NCBI GenBank assembly: GCA_964368765.1
Contig: CAYJCU010000035.1
Location: forward strand, 1-18,586
Source: JADFUS01 sp964368765
Lineage (GTDB): Bacteria > Bacteroidota > Bacteroidia > Bacteroidales > Rikenellaceae
DNA: 18,586 nucleotides
Direction: 5' to 3'
Made by a program: the position numbers and the translations under genes. Below, one piece after another: positions 8,038 through 15,291 of this stretch (the stretch's first letter is position 1; each line of letters starts with the position of its first letter). The notes beneath the pieces are model-generated. The model ran no database searches. It saw only the letters and a list, made by a program, of their open reading frames with translations, and was not told the origin of the DNA.

Positions 8038-8134
8038 TAAAAAAATCAAAAAGCCTAGTAACTATCTATCCTGCAATAAATTAGTTGTAATTTAAATTAT
8101 AGGGCTTACAAAAACAAAAATTTTGATTTTTTTA
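8038..8134. repeat. Dispersed repeat, right copy, with 14-bp terminal inverted repeats
   Basis: This is the inverted partner of 1-98. It is bounded by perfect 14-bp inverted arms, TAAAAAAATCAAAA at 8038-8051 and TTTTGATTTTTTTA at 8121-8134. The shared sequence continues on the other side of the MITE-like insertion at about 7766-7778 (TTGTTGTCCGG). The 97-bp body has no ORF. It lies between the convergent glycan and efflux operons. The AT-rich arms could help end transcription from either side. Confidence 0.75.
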
Positions 8135-8155
8135 CTTCTAGGAGTGCCAATTTAC
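8126..8155. repeat. Imperfect direct repeat, copy 1 (3' side of PII-like gene)
   Basis: Thirty bases matching 8455-8484 at 24 positions, sharing ATTTTTTT at one end and GTGCC(A/G)ATTTAC at the other. It overlaps the stop codon of the PII-like gene. Together with the other copy it brackets that gene with a 329-base offset. Confidence 0.5.
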
Positions 8156-8445
8156 AAAGCATTTGTTATCTCCCAACAGTAGGCACGAATACCCTGCTGC
8201 GAAGTGCGAGAATCAAGCTCACGTAGCTTAGTTAGTAGTGGCTCAACCTTATCATCATTAACAACACACATAATAGCACTATTAAGAGCAGGCCAAGCAT
8301 GAGTGCCAAGATGTGGCTCGCCGTCTACACTACCCTTACCAGTTAAATCTTTCCATTTAGAGTAACCTCGTATTGATAGGCTACCTATTATCTCGTCTAC
8401 CGCCTCAGTAAGTGACTGGGCATAGAATATCATTACACTCTGCAT
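8152..8445 (-). CDS. Small PII-like (nitrogen regulatory protein P-II fold) protein
   Basis: The 97-residue protein has the size and predicted beta-alpha-beta pattern of PII-like ferredoxin-fold proteins. MQSVMIFYAQSL is strand 1, a helix around LTEAVDEIIGSL follows, then an extended T-loop-like region with RGYSKW at 26-31 and GEPHLGTHAWPALNS at 42-56, a strand SAIMCVVND, a helix KVEPLLTKLREL and the C-terminal IRAYCWEI. Canonical PII residues, such as the uridylylated Tyr in its usual context, are not recognisable. It is the last gene downstream of an RND efflux operon on the same strand, separated by a 175-bp structured spacer. From memory, small PII-like genes of this kind recur beside RND efflux genes. 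A role in sensing or regulating the pump is inference. Confidence 0.75.
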   Translation of the reverse strand: MQSVMIFYAQSLTEAVDEIIGSLSIRGYSKWKDLTGKGSVDGEPHLGTHAWPALNSAIMCVVNDDKVEPLLTKLRELDSRTSQQGIRAYCWEITNAL

Positions 8446-8454
8446 AATTATTTT

Positions 8455-8484
8455 ATTTTTTTGTCTATAGAAGTGCCGATTTAC
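8455..8484. repeat. Imperfect direct repeat, copy 2 (5' side of PII-like gene)
   Basis: Partner of 8126-8155, with 24 of 30 bases identical. It lies just upstream of the PII-like start codon on the minus strand, within its untranslated leader. Confidence 0.5.
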
Positions 8485-8512
8485 CCAAAATTGGATTTAG
8501 GTGCGTTATAGG

Positions 8513-8569
8513 TGCCCTAAAACACACCTGCGTAGTACACTCGTACTTTATATGGTGGGTTTTAGGGTA
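8513..8569. terminator. Long nested hairpin between pump and PII-like genes
   Basis: Outer arms CCCTAAAACACACC (8515-8528) and GGTGGGTTTTAGGG (8554-8567) pair with one mismatch and can be extended by a wobble and one more pair. The loop holds a second perfect hairpin, AGTAC-ACTC-GTACT (8534-8547). It sits in the 175-bp gap after the RND gene on the minus strand. No U-run follows directly, so it could be an attenuator, a processing or stability element, or a repeat remnant rather than a simple terminator. Confidence 0.5.
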
Positions 8570-8620
8570 GATATGACGTGCATTAATTCAATCCTCAGGT
8601 GCGCCGGACACTACTAATTT

Positions 8621-11600
8621 TTATTTTGCTAGTTTTTTACTTATCTTTCTACGTTGATTCATATCTTTCTTTAGCTCTGAATAGCTGAAAAGACTATAAA
8701 CGATAGGAATAACAACAAGTGTTAGTATAGTTGAGAAGGTAAGACCACCTATAACCGCTATACCCATTGGCTGCCACGCCTCAGAACCCTGACCCGCTGC
8801 AAAAGCAAGTGGCACCATACCTAATATTGTTGTAAGGGTAGTCATCAATACAGGACGAAGGCGTGAACGACCTGCCGCAATTACCGATTGACTGATAGAC
8901 ATACCTCTTTCACGTAATAGGTTCATGTAGTCTACAATCACAATACCATTCTTAACCACAATACCCACTAGCATAATAGCTCCAATCATAGCCACAAGAC
9001 TGAGTGGTGTATTGGTTAAGTAAAGAGCTAGGAATACCCCCGTAAAGGCAAAAGGTAACGAGAACATAATGATAAATGGCATTCTAAACGACTCAAACTG
9101 AGTAGCCATAACAATATATACAAGTATCACAATTAGAACAAGTAGTAATCCCATATCAGCGAACGACTCTACCTGATCTTCGATAGTACCTCCTACCTCA
9201 ACAAATAACCCTTCAGGCACCTCAGCAGCATCAACAATAGCTTGTATATCTTTTGCCACCTCTCCTAGAGCATAACCAGCACCTATCTGCGACTTAACAG
9301 CTATAACCCTCTGGCGATCTTCACGCTGTATAACAGGAGGTGTCTCAACAATAACAACCTCTCCCACATCTTTAAGGCGAACGCTATTTCCGTTAGGAGT
9401 ATAGATTAAGATATTACGTATATCCTCTACTGTCTTACGATGAGGCTCGTCGTAACGTACTATAATATCATACTCCTCACCATCTTCACGTAGTCTTGAA
9501 GCTATCATACCATTGATACGGTTACGCACGTATGTACCAACAGTTGCTGTATTAAGACCATAATATGCCAATTTCTCACGATCTAATTTCACATTATACT
9601 CTGAACGTAAATCATCACGGCTTAGCTTAACATCTTTTGCCCCATCAACACTACGCACCTCTGCCATCAGCTTACGAGCAAAATTCTCAGATGCGTTCAT
9701 ATCATGACCAAAAACCTTAACCTCTATCTCAGGTGGAGCATTCATACCACCGCCACCACCACTTGACGTAGCACCAGCAATAACCGTTGATTGAATAATC
9801 TCAGGGAAACGTTTTAAATCTTCACGCATTCTATCTGCCACCTCTAACATAGATACCGATCTAAAATCTTTATCTACAAGTCTCATAGTGAATGATATAA
9901 CATGTGTTCCCACATCTTCGCTCATCATACTAAAAGTATCCTCAGCATCACTACCAGCAGTAACACTAAACATCTCCATCTCAGGATACTCTTTATTAAT
10001 CATATCTTCTAACTTACGAGATGTTTTAATTGTCTCCTCAACACTTAAACTCTGTTGTAGCTTGATAACACCACTCACTAAGCCGTTATCTTGCAGTGGG
10101 AAGAACTCTGTAGGAACACGACTAAGTAGCATAAGAGATGATGCAAAGATAGCTACTGCCGAAACCAATAGTAATGTTTTATGACGTAGCGACCATCCCA
10201 ATAATCTAGCATAACCACCATCAAGAGCACTAAGGAATTTATCAATAGGCTTGAACATCTTCATAATACCTTTATGCTCATACTTAGCCACAAAACGTAA
10301 CATCTTACTAGTAAGCATAGGGGTAAGCGAAACAGCAGCCACTGTTGAAACCACCGTAACGATAGATACAATCCATCCTAACGATTTAAACATGATACCC
10401 GCCATACCTGTTAGCATGGTAAGAGGTAAGAACACCGCTAAGATAGTAAGTGTTGTTGCAATAACCGCTAACCACACCTCATTAGTACCATATATAGATG
10501 CCTCACGTGGCGAACTACCCCTCTCGATATGTTTTGTGACATTCTCAAGAACCACAATAGCATCATCCACCACCATACCAATAGCAATAGAAAGAGAGCT
10601 TAATGATATGATATTAAGGCTATCTCCCGTCATATATAGGTAGATAAACGATGTGATAAGAGATACCGGTATCGTAAGAACAATGATAAATGTAGCCCTC
10701 CAACGACCAAGGAAGAAGAATACAACCAACACCACAAAGATAAAGGCATACATGATTGTCTCACTCAAACTATTAATACTCTTTTTGATATTATCAGAGG
10801 TATCGAAAAGAACCTCTACATTAACATCTGAAGGGAGTGTCTTCTCAATCTCTGGAATCATAGCAAGCACCTCATTAGCAATCTGCACTGTATTGGCACC
10901 TGACTGCTTCATAACCATCATATTAAGTGACTGCTTACCAAGAGTACGCTGATCAACAACCATCTCCCTTAGGGTATCTTTCACATGAGCTATATCTCTC
11001 ATAAGTATCTTGCGTCCACCTACATTGGCAACAACAATATCCTTTATCTCTTCAGAGGTAGAGAACTCTCCATCACTCTTAACAGAGAAGGTACTACTTC
11101 CTAAATCTATATTACCACCTGAGATAGATATATTCTCAGAGCGGATAATATCCCCTAAACGCTCAATAGATAATCCATACGCCTCTATTTTTTGTGGGTC
11201 TACATGCACATGCACCTCACGTACTGGCGTACCTGTTAATGATACCGAACCAACACCATTAATACGGTTGATACGGTTAGAGAATTTATCCTCCATAATC
11301 TTTTTAAGGGCAGGATAACTCTCATCAGCTGTTGCCGATAGTATGATAACAGGAATCATACTAGAGCTAAATTTAAACATAATAGGCTGCTCAGCCTCAT
11401 CTGGAAGTAGCTCTTGACTTAAACTTATTGCATCACGCACATCATTAGCAGCCTCAGCAATATCAGAACCCCACTCAAACTCAAGTGATATAATTGATAT
11501 ATCGTCTTGCGAGCGAGATGTTATCTTATCTAGGTTATCAACAGTATTAAGGTTATCCTCAAGCACTCTGGTAATATTATTCTCTATATCTGAGGCATTT

Positions 11601-11761
11601 GCCCCTGGATACATTGTCATTACCGTTATCGCCGGTATATCCATATCTGGGTATAAATCGATAGCTAAGTTACGCATCGAGTAAAGACCCATTATGATTA
11701 CCCCGATAAATATCAGTATTGTCGATATTGGTTTACGTACCGACGTTTCAAATATTTTCAT
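8621..11761 (-). CDS. RND-family multidrug efflux pump, inner-membrane subunit
   Basis: This 1046-residue protein is a full-length RND/AcrB-type proton antiporter that exports substrates from periplasm or membrane through a TolC channel. The N-terminal transmembrane helix is about residues 12-28, followed by the porter domain (VMTMYPGANASDIE, 47-60). The transmembrane proton-relay aspartates Asp399-Asp400 are in GMVVDDAIVVLENV and the matching Lys937 is in LVGIVVKNGIVIVDYMN. The LP-TEFFP-DNG segment opens the second half near 549-560. A glycine-rich stretch (SSGGGGGMN, 666-674) is in the second porter loop. The sequence is closer to HAE1/MdtC-like hydrophobe exporters than to heavy-metal CzcA, since the relay is the HAE-type DDA motif. 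Substrate is unknown. The adaptor gene ends 17 bases upstream. Confidence 0.95.
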   Translation of the reverse strand: MKIFETSVRKPISTILIFIGVIIMGLYSMRNLAIDLYPDMDIPAITVMTMYPGANASDIENNITRVLEDNLNTVDNLDKITSRSQDDISIISLEFEWGSDIAEAANDVRDAISLSQELLPDEAEQPIMFKFSSSMIPVIILSATADESYPALKKIMEDKFSNRINRINGVGSVSLTGTPVREVHVHVDPQKIEAYGLSIERLGDIIRSENISISGGNIDLGSSTFSVKSDGEFSTSEEIKDIVVANVGGRKILMRDIAHVKDTLREMVVDQRTLGKQSLNMMVMKQSGANTVQIANEVLAMIPEIEKTLPSDVNVEVLFDTSDNIKKSINSLSETIMYAFIFVVLVVFFFLGRWRATFIIVLTIPVSLITSFIYLYMTGDSLNIISLSSLSIAIGMVVDDAIVVLENVTKHIERGSSPREASIYGTNEVWLAVIATTLTILAVFLPLTMLTGMAGIMFKSLGWIVSIVTVVSTVAAVSLTPMLTSKMLRFVAKYEHKGIMKMFKPIDKFLSALDGGYARLLGWSLRHKTLLLVSAVAIFASSLMLLSRVPTEFFPLQDNGLVSGVIKLQQSLSVEETIKTSRKLEDMINKEYPEMEMFSVTAGSDAEDTFSMMSEDVGTHVISFTMRLVDKDFRSVSMLEVADRMREDLKRFPEIIQSTVIAGATSSGGGGGMNAPPEIEVKVFGHDMNASENFARKLMAEVRSVDGAKDVKLSRDDLRSEYNVKLDREKLAYYGLNTATVGTYVRNRINGMIASRLREDGEEYDIIVRYDEPHRKTVEDIRNILIYTPNGNSVRLKDVGEVVIVETPPVIQREDRQRVIAVKSQIGAGYALGEVAKDIQAIVDAAEVPEGLFVEVGGTIEDQVESFADMGLLLVLIVILVYIVMATQFESFRMPFIIMFSLPFAFTGVFLALYLTNTPLSLVAMIGAIMLVGIVVKNGIVIVDYMNLLRERGMSISQSVIAAGRSRLRPVLMTTLTTILGMVPLAFAAGQGSEAWQPMGIAVIGGLTFSTILTLVVIPIVYSLFSYSELKKDMNQRRKISKKLAK

Positions 11762-11778
11762 AATTTTCTATTTACCGA

Positions 11779-12798
11779 TTATTTTTTTATTTTTACCACA
11801 TCGCCATCCATCAATCTGCCAGCACCTTGTGTAATAACAATATCTCCTCTATTTACTCCGCTAACAATCTCAGCTCTGTCTGCTTTAATCTCGCCCACCT
11901 TAACAGAACGACGACTTGCCACACCATTTTCAACAACAAAAACATATCTCTCATTGCTACCTATCTGCTTTTGAACAGCTATATCAGGTATAGTAATAGC
12001 AGGAGCACTTCCTAAATCAATAGATACATTTGTGTACATACCTGGACGAAGTGATAAATCTTTATTAGGTATTGTAACCTCAACCGTAAACGAGCGAGTA
12101 GCAGCATCAACAAGTGGATATATTAGAGATATGTTACCACTAAAAACCTTATCATAGTTATCTGTTGTAATATTAACCGCCATACCCTTAGTGATTGATG
12201 TGAAATACTCTTCAGAGATATTAACAGTTACCTTAACACTATCTATCTGCATAACAGTTACAATAGGCTGTTGTGTAAACATATCACCTTTATCATAGTT
12301 ACGAGCTGTTACCACACCATTGATAGGCGAAAGAAGTGTTGCATTCTCTTTAAGATAAGATATAGCCTTTTTTGTAACATCATACTGTAATTGTAACTGA
12401 TCAAGTTGCTGCTTAGATACCCCACCAGCATTATAAAGCTCTTGCATGCGTACTAAATCTACATTCAGGTTATTAAGTTGTAACTCTTGCTGAATAACTT
12501 GATTTTTATCAAGCTCTGCAATCATACTACCACGCTTAACCATATCACCCACCTCAACAAATATCTCATCAATACGAAGAGGCATAGCCGATGTTATATT
12601 ATTTGTTTTATAGGGTGCTATATTACCATTATAAGTAATAGATTTCATTAAATCTATCTCAATTGCACCCTCAGCAGATACCAATTCAGGCGTTTTAATA
12701 TCCTTAGGTGCAGCATTAGCACTCTCTTTAGGAGGTGTACACCTCACAAACATAACCGAAATAGCTGTCATTGCAGCTAGATACATAATTTTTTTCAT
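11779..12798 (-). CDS. Periplasmic adaptor (membrane fusion protein) lipoprotein of RND pump
   Basis: This 339-residue HlyD/AcrA-type adaptor bridges the RND pump and the TolC channel. A lipoprotein signal peptide ends at VMFVRC with the acylated Cys20, so it should be anchored in a membrane. The lipoyl half-motif IDEIFVEVGDMVKRG (about 72-86) and its partner SPINGVVTARNYDKGDMF (about 157-174) flank a short coiled-coil hairpin with LQLNNLNVDLVRMQELY. The beta-barrel domain contains LIYPLVDAATRSFTVEV, a common adaptor segment, and the C-terminal membrane-proximal domain includes GVASRRSVKVGEI. The short coiled coil is usual for Bacteroidota adaptors. It lies between the TolC-like and pump genes with gaps of 23 and 17 bases. 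Confidence 0.95.
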   Translation of the reverse strand: MKKIMYLAAMTAISVMFVRCTPPKESANAAPKDIKTPELVSAEGAIEIDLMKSITYNGNIAPYKTNNITSAMPLRIDEIFVEVGDMVKRGSMIAELDKNQVIQQELQLNNLNVDLVRMQELYNAGGVSKQQLDQLQLQYDVTKKAISYLKENATLLSPINGVVTARNYDKGDMFTQQPIVTVMQIDSVKVTVNISEEYFTSITKGMAVNITTDNYDKVFSGNISLIYPLVDAATRSFTVEVTIPNKDLSLRPGMYTNVSIDLGSAPAITIPDIAVQKQIGSNERYVFVVENGVASRRSVKVGEIKADRAEIVSGVNRGDIVITQGAGRLMDGDVVKIKK

Positions 12799-12821
12799 CT
12801 TTTTTACTATATTTTTTATTA

Positions 12822-14162
12822 TTATTTCTCTTCTCCTAGCACTTTTGAGTACTCGCTATATGCCTTTAATAGGTCATAATATGCTTGGTTTAGGTTTAAC
12901 TCAGACTGCATAAGAGCCACTTGCGATGAGTTAAGCTCTAGAATAGTACCTGCTCCCACATTATAGCGTGTTTGTGATATGCTATACGCCTTTGCTGCCT
13001 GCTTAATAGCCACCTCGCTAGATAGTATCTGCTCTCTAGCACTCTTAATATTGCTAATAATACTACGCACCTGCATATTTAGATTACTCTCTGTGTATGA
13101 GCGTGTCTCATGCGACTTAGCCATCTCTGTCTTGATACGTAAATCAGCATATTTATTCTTAAATCCTGCAAAAATAGGTATCTTAAGATTTAACATCACA
13201 AAAGAGCTCTGCGCCCACTGGTAGTTACCAAATTTAAAATCGTTACTCTGAGACTGTGTAGTAAGATTATAATTTGCAACCAATTGAGGCAATCTATTTG
13301 CACGAGATAGTTTATATTGATGCTCTTGTAACCTTATTTGAAAATCTAACATAGAGAGATCTGTATTTTTACTTAAATCTATCTTAGACTCGCTCGGAAC
13401 AGATGTTATCTTGCTATTTAAACCCTCTAAATCGTCTGTTAAATCTACTACCAACTCTTGCGGAAGAGATAGAAGAACCTTAATCATAAACATAGATATT
13501 TCGACCGCCGATTTAGACTTCTCTATATTAGGTAGTAGGTTTTGCAACTGCACCTGCGCTGTTAATAGGTCATACTCTGAGGCCATACCCTGCTCAAACT
13601 TCTTCTCAATATCAGAAACATTTGTCTCTAAAATAGTTTTATTCTCTAGAAGTACCGACAATGACTTATGAGCTAAAAGAGCATTATAATAGGCATCCTT
13701 AACCTCTTTAGTCATATTAACCTTTGATGCACGAGCACTCTCAACACTCATATTCAACTGCTCTTTAGACATAGCTATATTACGGTAAATAGCTGGCATA
13801 TATAGAGGCACTGCACCCGATATAGCACTATTAAAACCATTCTCAAAACCCATCTGCATAGCTCCACCTGTACCAGGACCAAAGGCTCCATCAGGTAAAA
13901 ACATAACTGGTAATGCTATATTATAGGTATATCCCCCCGAAGCCTCAAGGGTAGGAAACAGAGAGGCCTGCCCCTCCTTAACTACATACTCTGCTCTGAT
14001 AATATCCATCTCAGCCACCTTGATAGTTGGATTCTCATCCATTGCAATCTCTAACGCCTTATCTAGCGAAAGTAGCAACTTTTCCTCTTGTGCCTGCGCT
14101 GATATAGCAAAAATAGCCATACACGAAGCAAGCAACAAACCTCTTAAATTAGTTAATCTCAT
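12822..14162 (-). CDS. TolC-family outer-membrane efflux protein
   Basis: This 446-residue outer-membrane factor has a cleavable signal peptide (hydrophobic residues 8-22, cleavage predicted after the AQA near residue 24). The mature part has two tandem outer-membrane-efflux repeats. LSLDKALEIAMDENPTIKVA (about 31-50) begins the first and NTDLSMLDFQIRLQEHQYKL begins the second. The first beta-strand insertion is rich in Gly/Met/Pro (GPGTGGAMQMGF), and the C-terminus has the usual long helix (YNVGAGTILELNSSQVALMQSELNLNQAYYDLLKAYSEY shortened here: key residues Leu-Asn-Ser and the final Tyr-Asp-Leu). The ATG overlaps the tetR stop as ATGA, indicating translational coupling. It supplies the exit duct for the pump downstream. 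Confidence 0.95.
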   Translation of the reverse strand: MRLTNLRGLLLASCMAIFAISAQAQEEKLLLSLDKALEIAMDENPTIKVAEMDIIRAEYVVKEGQASLFPTLEASGGYTYNIALPVMFLPDGAFGPGTGGAMQMGFENGFNSAISGAVPLYMPAIYRNIAMSKEQLNMSVESARASKVNMTKEVKDAYYNALLAHKSLSVLLENKTILETNVSDIEKKFEQGMASEYDLLTAQVQLQNLLPNIEKSKSAVEISMFMIKVLLSLPQELVVDLTDDLEGLNSKITSVPSESKIDLSKNTDLSMLDFQIRLQEHQYKLSRANRLPQLVANYNLTTQSQSNDFKFGNYQWAQSSFVMLNLKIPIFAGFKNKYADLRIKTEMAKSHETRSYTESNLNMQVRSIISNIKSAREQILSSEVAIKQAAKAYSISQTRYNVGAGTILELNSSQVALMQSELNLNQAYYDLLKAYSEYSKVLGEEK

Positions 14163-14782
14163 CTTAAACTTGTTATTATATTAATATTATTATCTATGCA
14201 ATATTCATCTAAAATATCCATCCCCTTCGGTGTAGATATAGCCCTCAGAAAGAGAACAGTTCCATAAACACTATATGATACTAGCTCTTTTGCTGTCACC
14301 TTATCATTAGGTCGCATCCTCTCATCAGTGAACATATCAATTAAAATTTTGATATTTATATTTGTGTAGAAATACCCCTCCGCACAACCCTGCTTTATTA
14401 GCTTAACCATCTTTTTCTTCATTATTTTAAAGCTAGGCTCATAATCAGCTAACAGTTGAGGATAATTATAAATCATATCGTGCCAAAATAACTTCTCTCC
14501 ATGTGTGCGCTCATTAGTTGTAGAGGTAATAAGCAGTATCTTAATAATAGAACTACTATCATTCTCTAACACCTTTTTTACCCTCTCAGAGTTTTTCTTA
14601 AATAGCTCTGAGGCAACATATTTCAATAACTCCTCTTTAGAAGAGAATGCCTCATATAGTGTGCGCTTAGATATTCCAACAGCAGAGGCAATGGCATCCA
14701 TCGCCACAGCCTTAATACCCCTCTCCATAAATAGTTTGAAGGCACTATCTATAATACGTGTTTTTAAATCTTTCTCTTTCAT
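14159..14782 (-). CDS. TetR/AcrR-family transcriptional regulator
   Basis: The 207-residue regulator has an N-terminal TetR helix-turn-helix domain. RIIDSAFKLFMERGIKAVAM (9-28) leads into the HTH proper, MDAIASAVGISKRTLYEAFSSKEELL (28-53). The C-terminal two-thirds is a divergent ligand-binding and dimerisation domain with no recognisable effector specificity. It is the first gene of the efflux operon, coupled to the TolC-like gene by a 4-base overlap, so it probably represses its own operon and is relieved by a pump substrate (family knowledge plus inference). Inverted repeats around its promoter are candidate operators. Confidence 0.93.
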   Translation of the reverse strand: MKEKDLKTRIIDSAFKLFMERGIKAVAMDAIASAVGISKRTLYEAFSSKEELLKYVASELFKKNSERVKKVLENDSSSIIKILLITSTTNERTHGEKLFWHDMIYNYPQLLADYEPSFKIMKKKMVKLIKQGCAEGYFYTNINIKILIDMFTDERMRPNDKVTAKELVSYSVYGTVLFLRAISTPKGMDILDEYCIDNNINIITSLR

Positions 14783-14796
14783 TTCATCAATTTATC

Positions 14797-14831
14797 AAAA
14801 CTGAAAAAACCCAAATCGTTTTTTAAGTTTT
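14797..14831. promoter_or_regulatory. Candidate TetR operator, promoter-distal
   Basis: Fourteen-base arms AAAACTGAAAAAAC (14797-14810) and GTTTTTTAAGTTTT (14818-14831) are inverted with 13 of 14 positions matching around a 7-base spacer. It lies in the tetR leader between the -7 box and the start codon, a place where binding would block transcription. The half-site AAAACT recurs in the inverted repeat on the other side of the promoter. Confidence 0.5.
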
Positions 14832-14842
14832 CTTTCATGGTG

Positions 14843-14873
14843 CAAAGATATATAAAACTATTAAAACTCCAAA
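14843..14873 (-). promoter_or_regulatory. Promoter of the efflux operon
   Basis: On the minus strand, TTTG (14873-14870) and TATCTTTG (14850-14843) are separated by 19 bases, a full match to the Bacteroidota TTTG-N19-21-TAnnTTTG consensus. Transcription would start near 14838, giving a leader of about 55 bases that contains the distal inverted repeat. Confidence 0.75.
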
Positions 14874-14888
14874 AGTTTTTTGAGTTTT
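14863..14888. promoter_or_regulatory. Candidate TetR operator overlapping the -33 element
   Basis: Perfect 7-base arms AAAACTC (14863-14869) and GAGTTTT (14882-14888) flank 12 bases and cover the -33 TTTG of the efflux promoter. Its AAAACT half-site is shared with 14797-14831, supporting one common binding protein. Confidence 0.45.
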
Positions 14889-14910
14889 TTATATTTTTTT
14901 TTAAAAAAAA

Positions 14911-14942
14911 TTTGTTTTGGATAGAAAAAATATATACTTTTG
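14911..14942 (+). promoter_or_regulatory. Promoter of the cobalamin-riboswitch operon
   Basis: TTTG at 14911-14914 and TACTTTTG at 14935-14942 are spaced by 20 bases, an exact Bacteroidota consensus. The predicted start (about 14947-14950) coincides with the 5' edge of the riboswitch aptamer. It is divergent from the efflux promoter. Confidence 0.8.
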
Positions 14943-14949
14943 CATCGCA

Positions 14950-15140
14950 TTGGTTTCGAAAAGCTCTGAGAATTGGGCTTGAGAATTAAATGGGAATCGG
15001 GTGTAAATCCCGAACAGTTCCCGCTGCTGTAAGTTCCACTACCACTATTTGGTGATATGTTATTTTAACACTCTTTTGCCACTGACAAAACTGTTGGGAA
15101 GGCGTTAAAATAGGAATAAGTCAGAAGACCTGCCACGCAA
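14950..15140 (+). promoter_or_regulatory. Cobalamin (B12) riboswitch aptamer
   Basis: All hallmark blocks appear in order: GGGAATCGGGTG-TAAATCCCG (from 14992), then CAGTTCCCGCTGCTGTAAG (15015-15033), then GCCACTGAC (15078-15086) with GGGAAGGCG (15096-15104), and the B12 box AGTCAGAAGACCTGCC (15119-15134). Adenosyl- or methylcobalamin binding should lower expression of the two downstream lipoprotein genes when B12 is plentiful (established for the class). The subtype is not assigned. Confidence 0.95.
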
Positions 15141-15150
15141 AACATTGATT

Positions 15151-15249
15151 TTACAGCCTACGGGGATATGGGTTTGGGTCAAGATAAAGGTGTGGTGTAT
15201 TTTTGCGGTATCTATTTCATTACTAATTTTTATCTAACTAAGGCTGTAA
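15151..15249 (+). promoter_or_regulatory. Candidate expression-platform stem in riboswitch leader
   Basis: Perfect 9-bp arms TTACAGCCT (15151-15159) and AGGCTGTAA (15241-15249) enclose 81 bases between the aptamer and the start codon at 15292. They could form a long-range stem that changes leader folding. No U-run follows, so control of translation rather than termination is more likely. The functional role is inferred. Confidence 0.4.
15173..15205 (+). promoter_or_regulatory. Possible second promoter downstream of the aptamer
   Basis: TTTG at 15173-15176 and TATTTTTG at 15198-15205 are 21 bases apart, fitting the Bacteroidota consensus. A transcript from here (start near 15211) would lack the aptamer and one arm of the 15151-15249 stem. 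Chance occurrence in AT-rich DNA is possible. Confidence 0.35.
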
Positions 15250-15291
15250 TATTTATAAAATTTTAAAATTATTAAATATTAAGTAAAAGTT

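Noticed and set aside
1..8134. Composite transposon carrying the glycan operon
   Set aside because: The flanking repeats are about 97 bp with no transposase in either copy or between them, so only inversion or dispersed small elements can be argued.
8152..8445. Classical GlnB/GlnK nitrogen regulator
   Set aside because: No ammonium transporter or glutamine synthetase neighbour, and the canonical T-loop and signature sequences are absent.
9888..11318. Several plus-strand open frames opposite the RND pump gene
   Set aside because: They are antisense shadows of a full-length conserved gene, with Ser/Ile/Thr-rich low-complexity translations and no family motifs.
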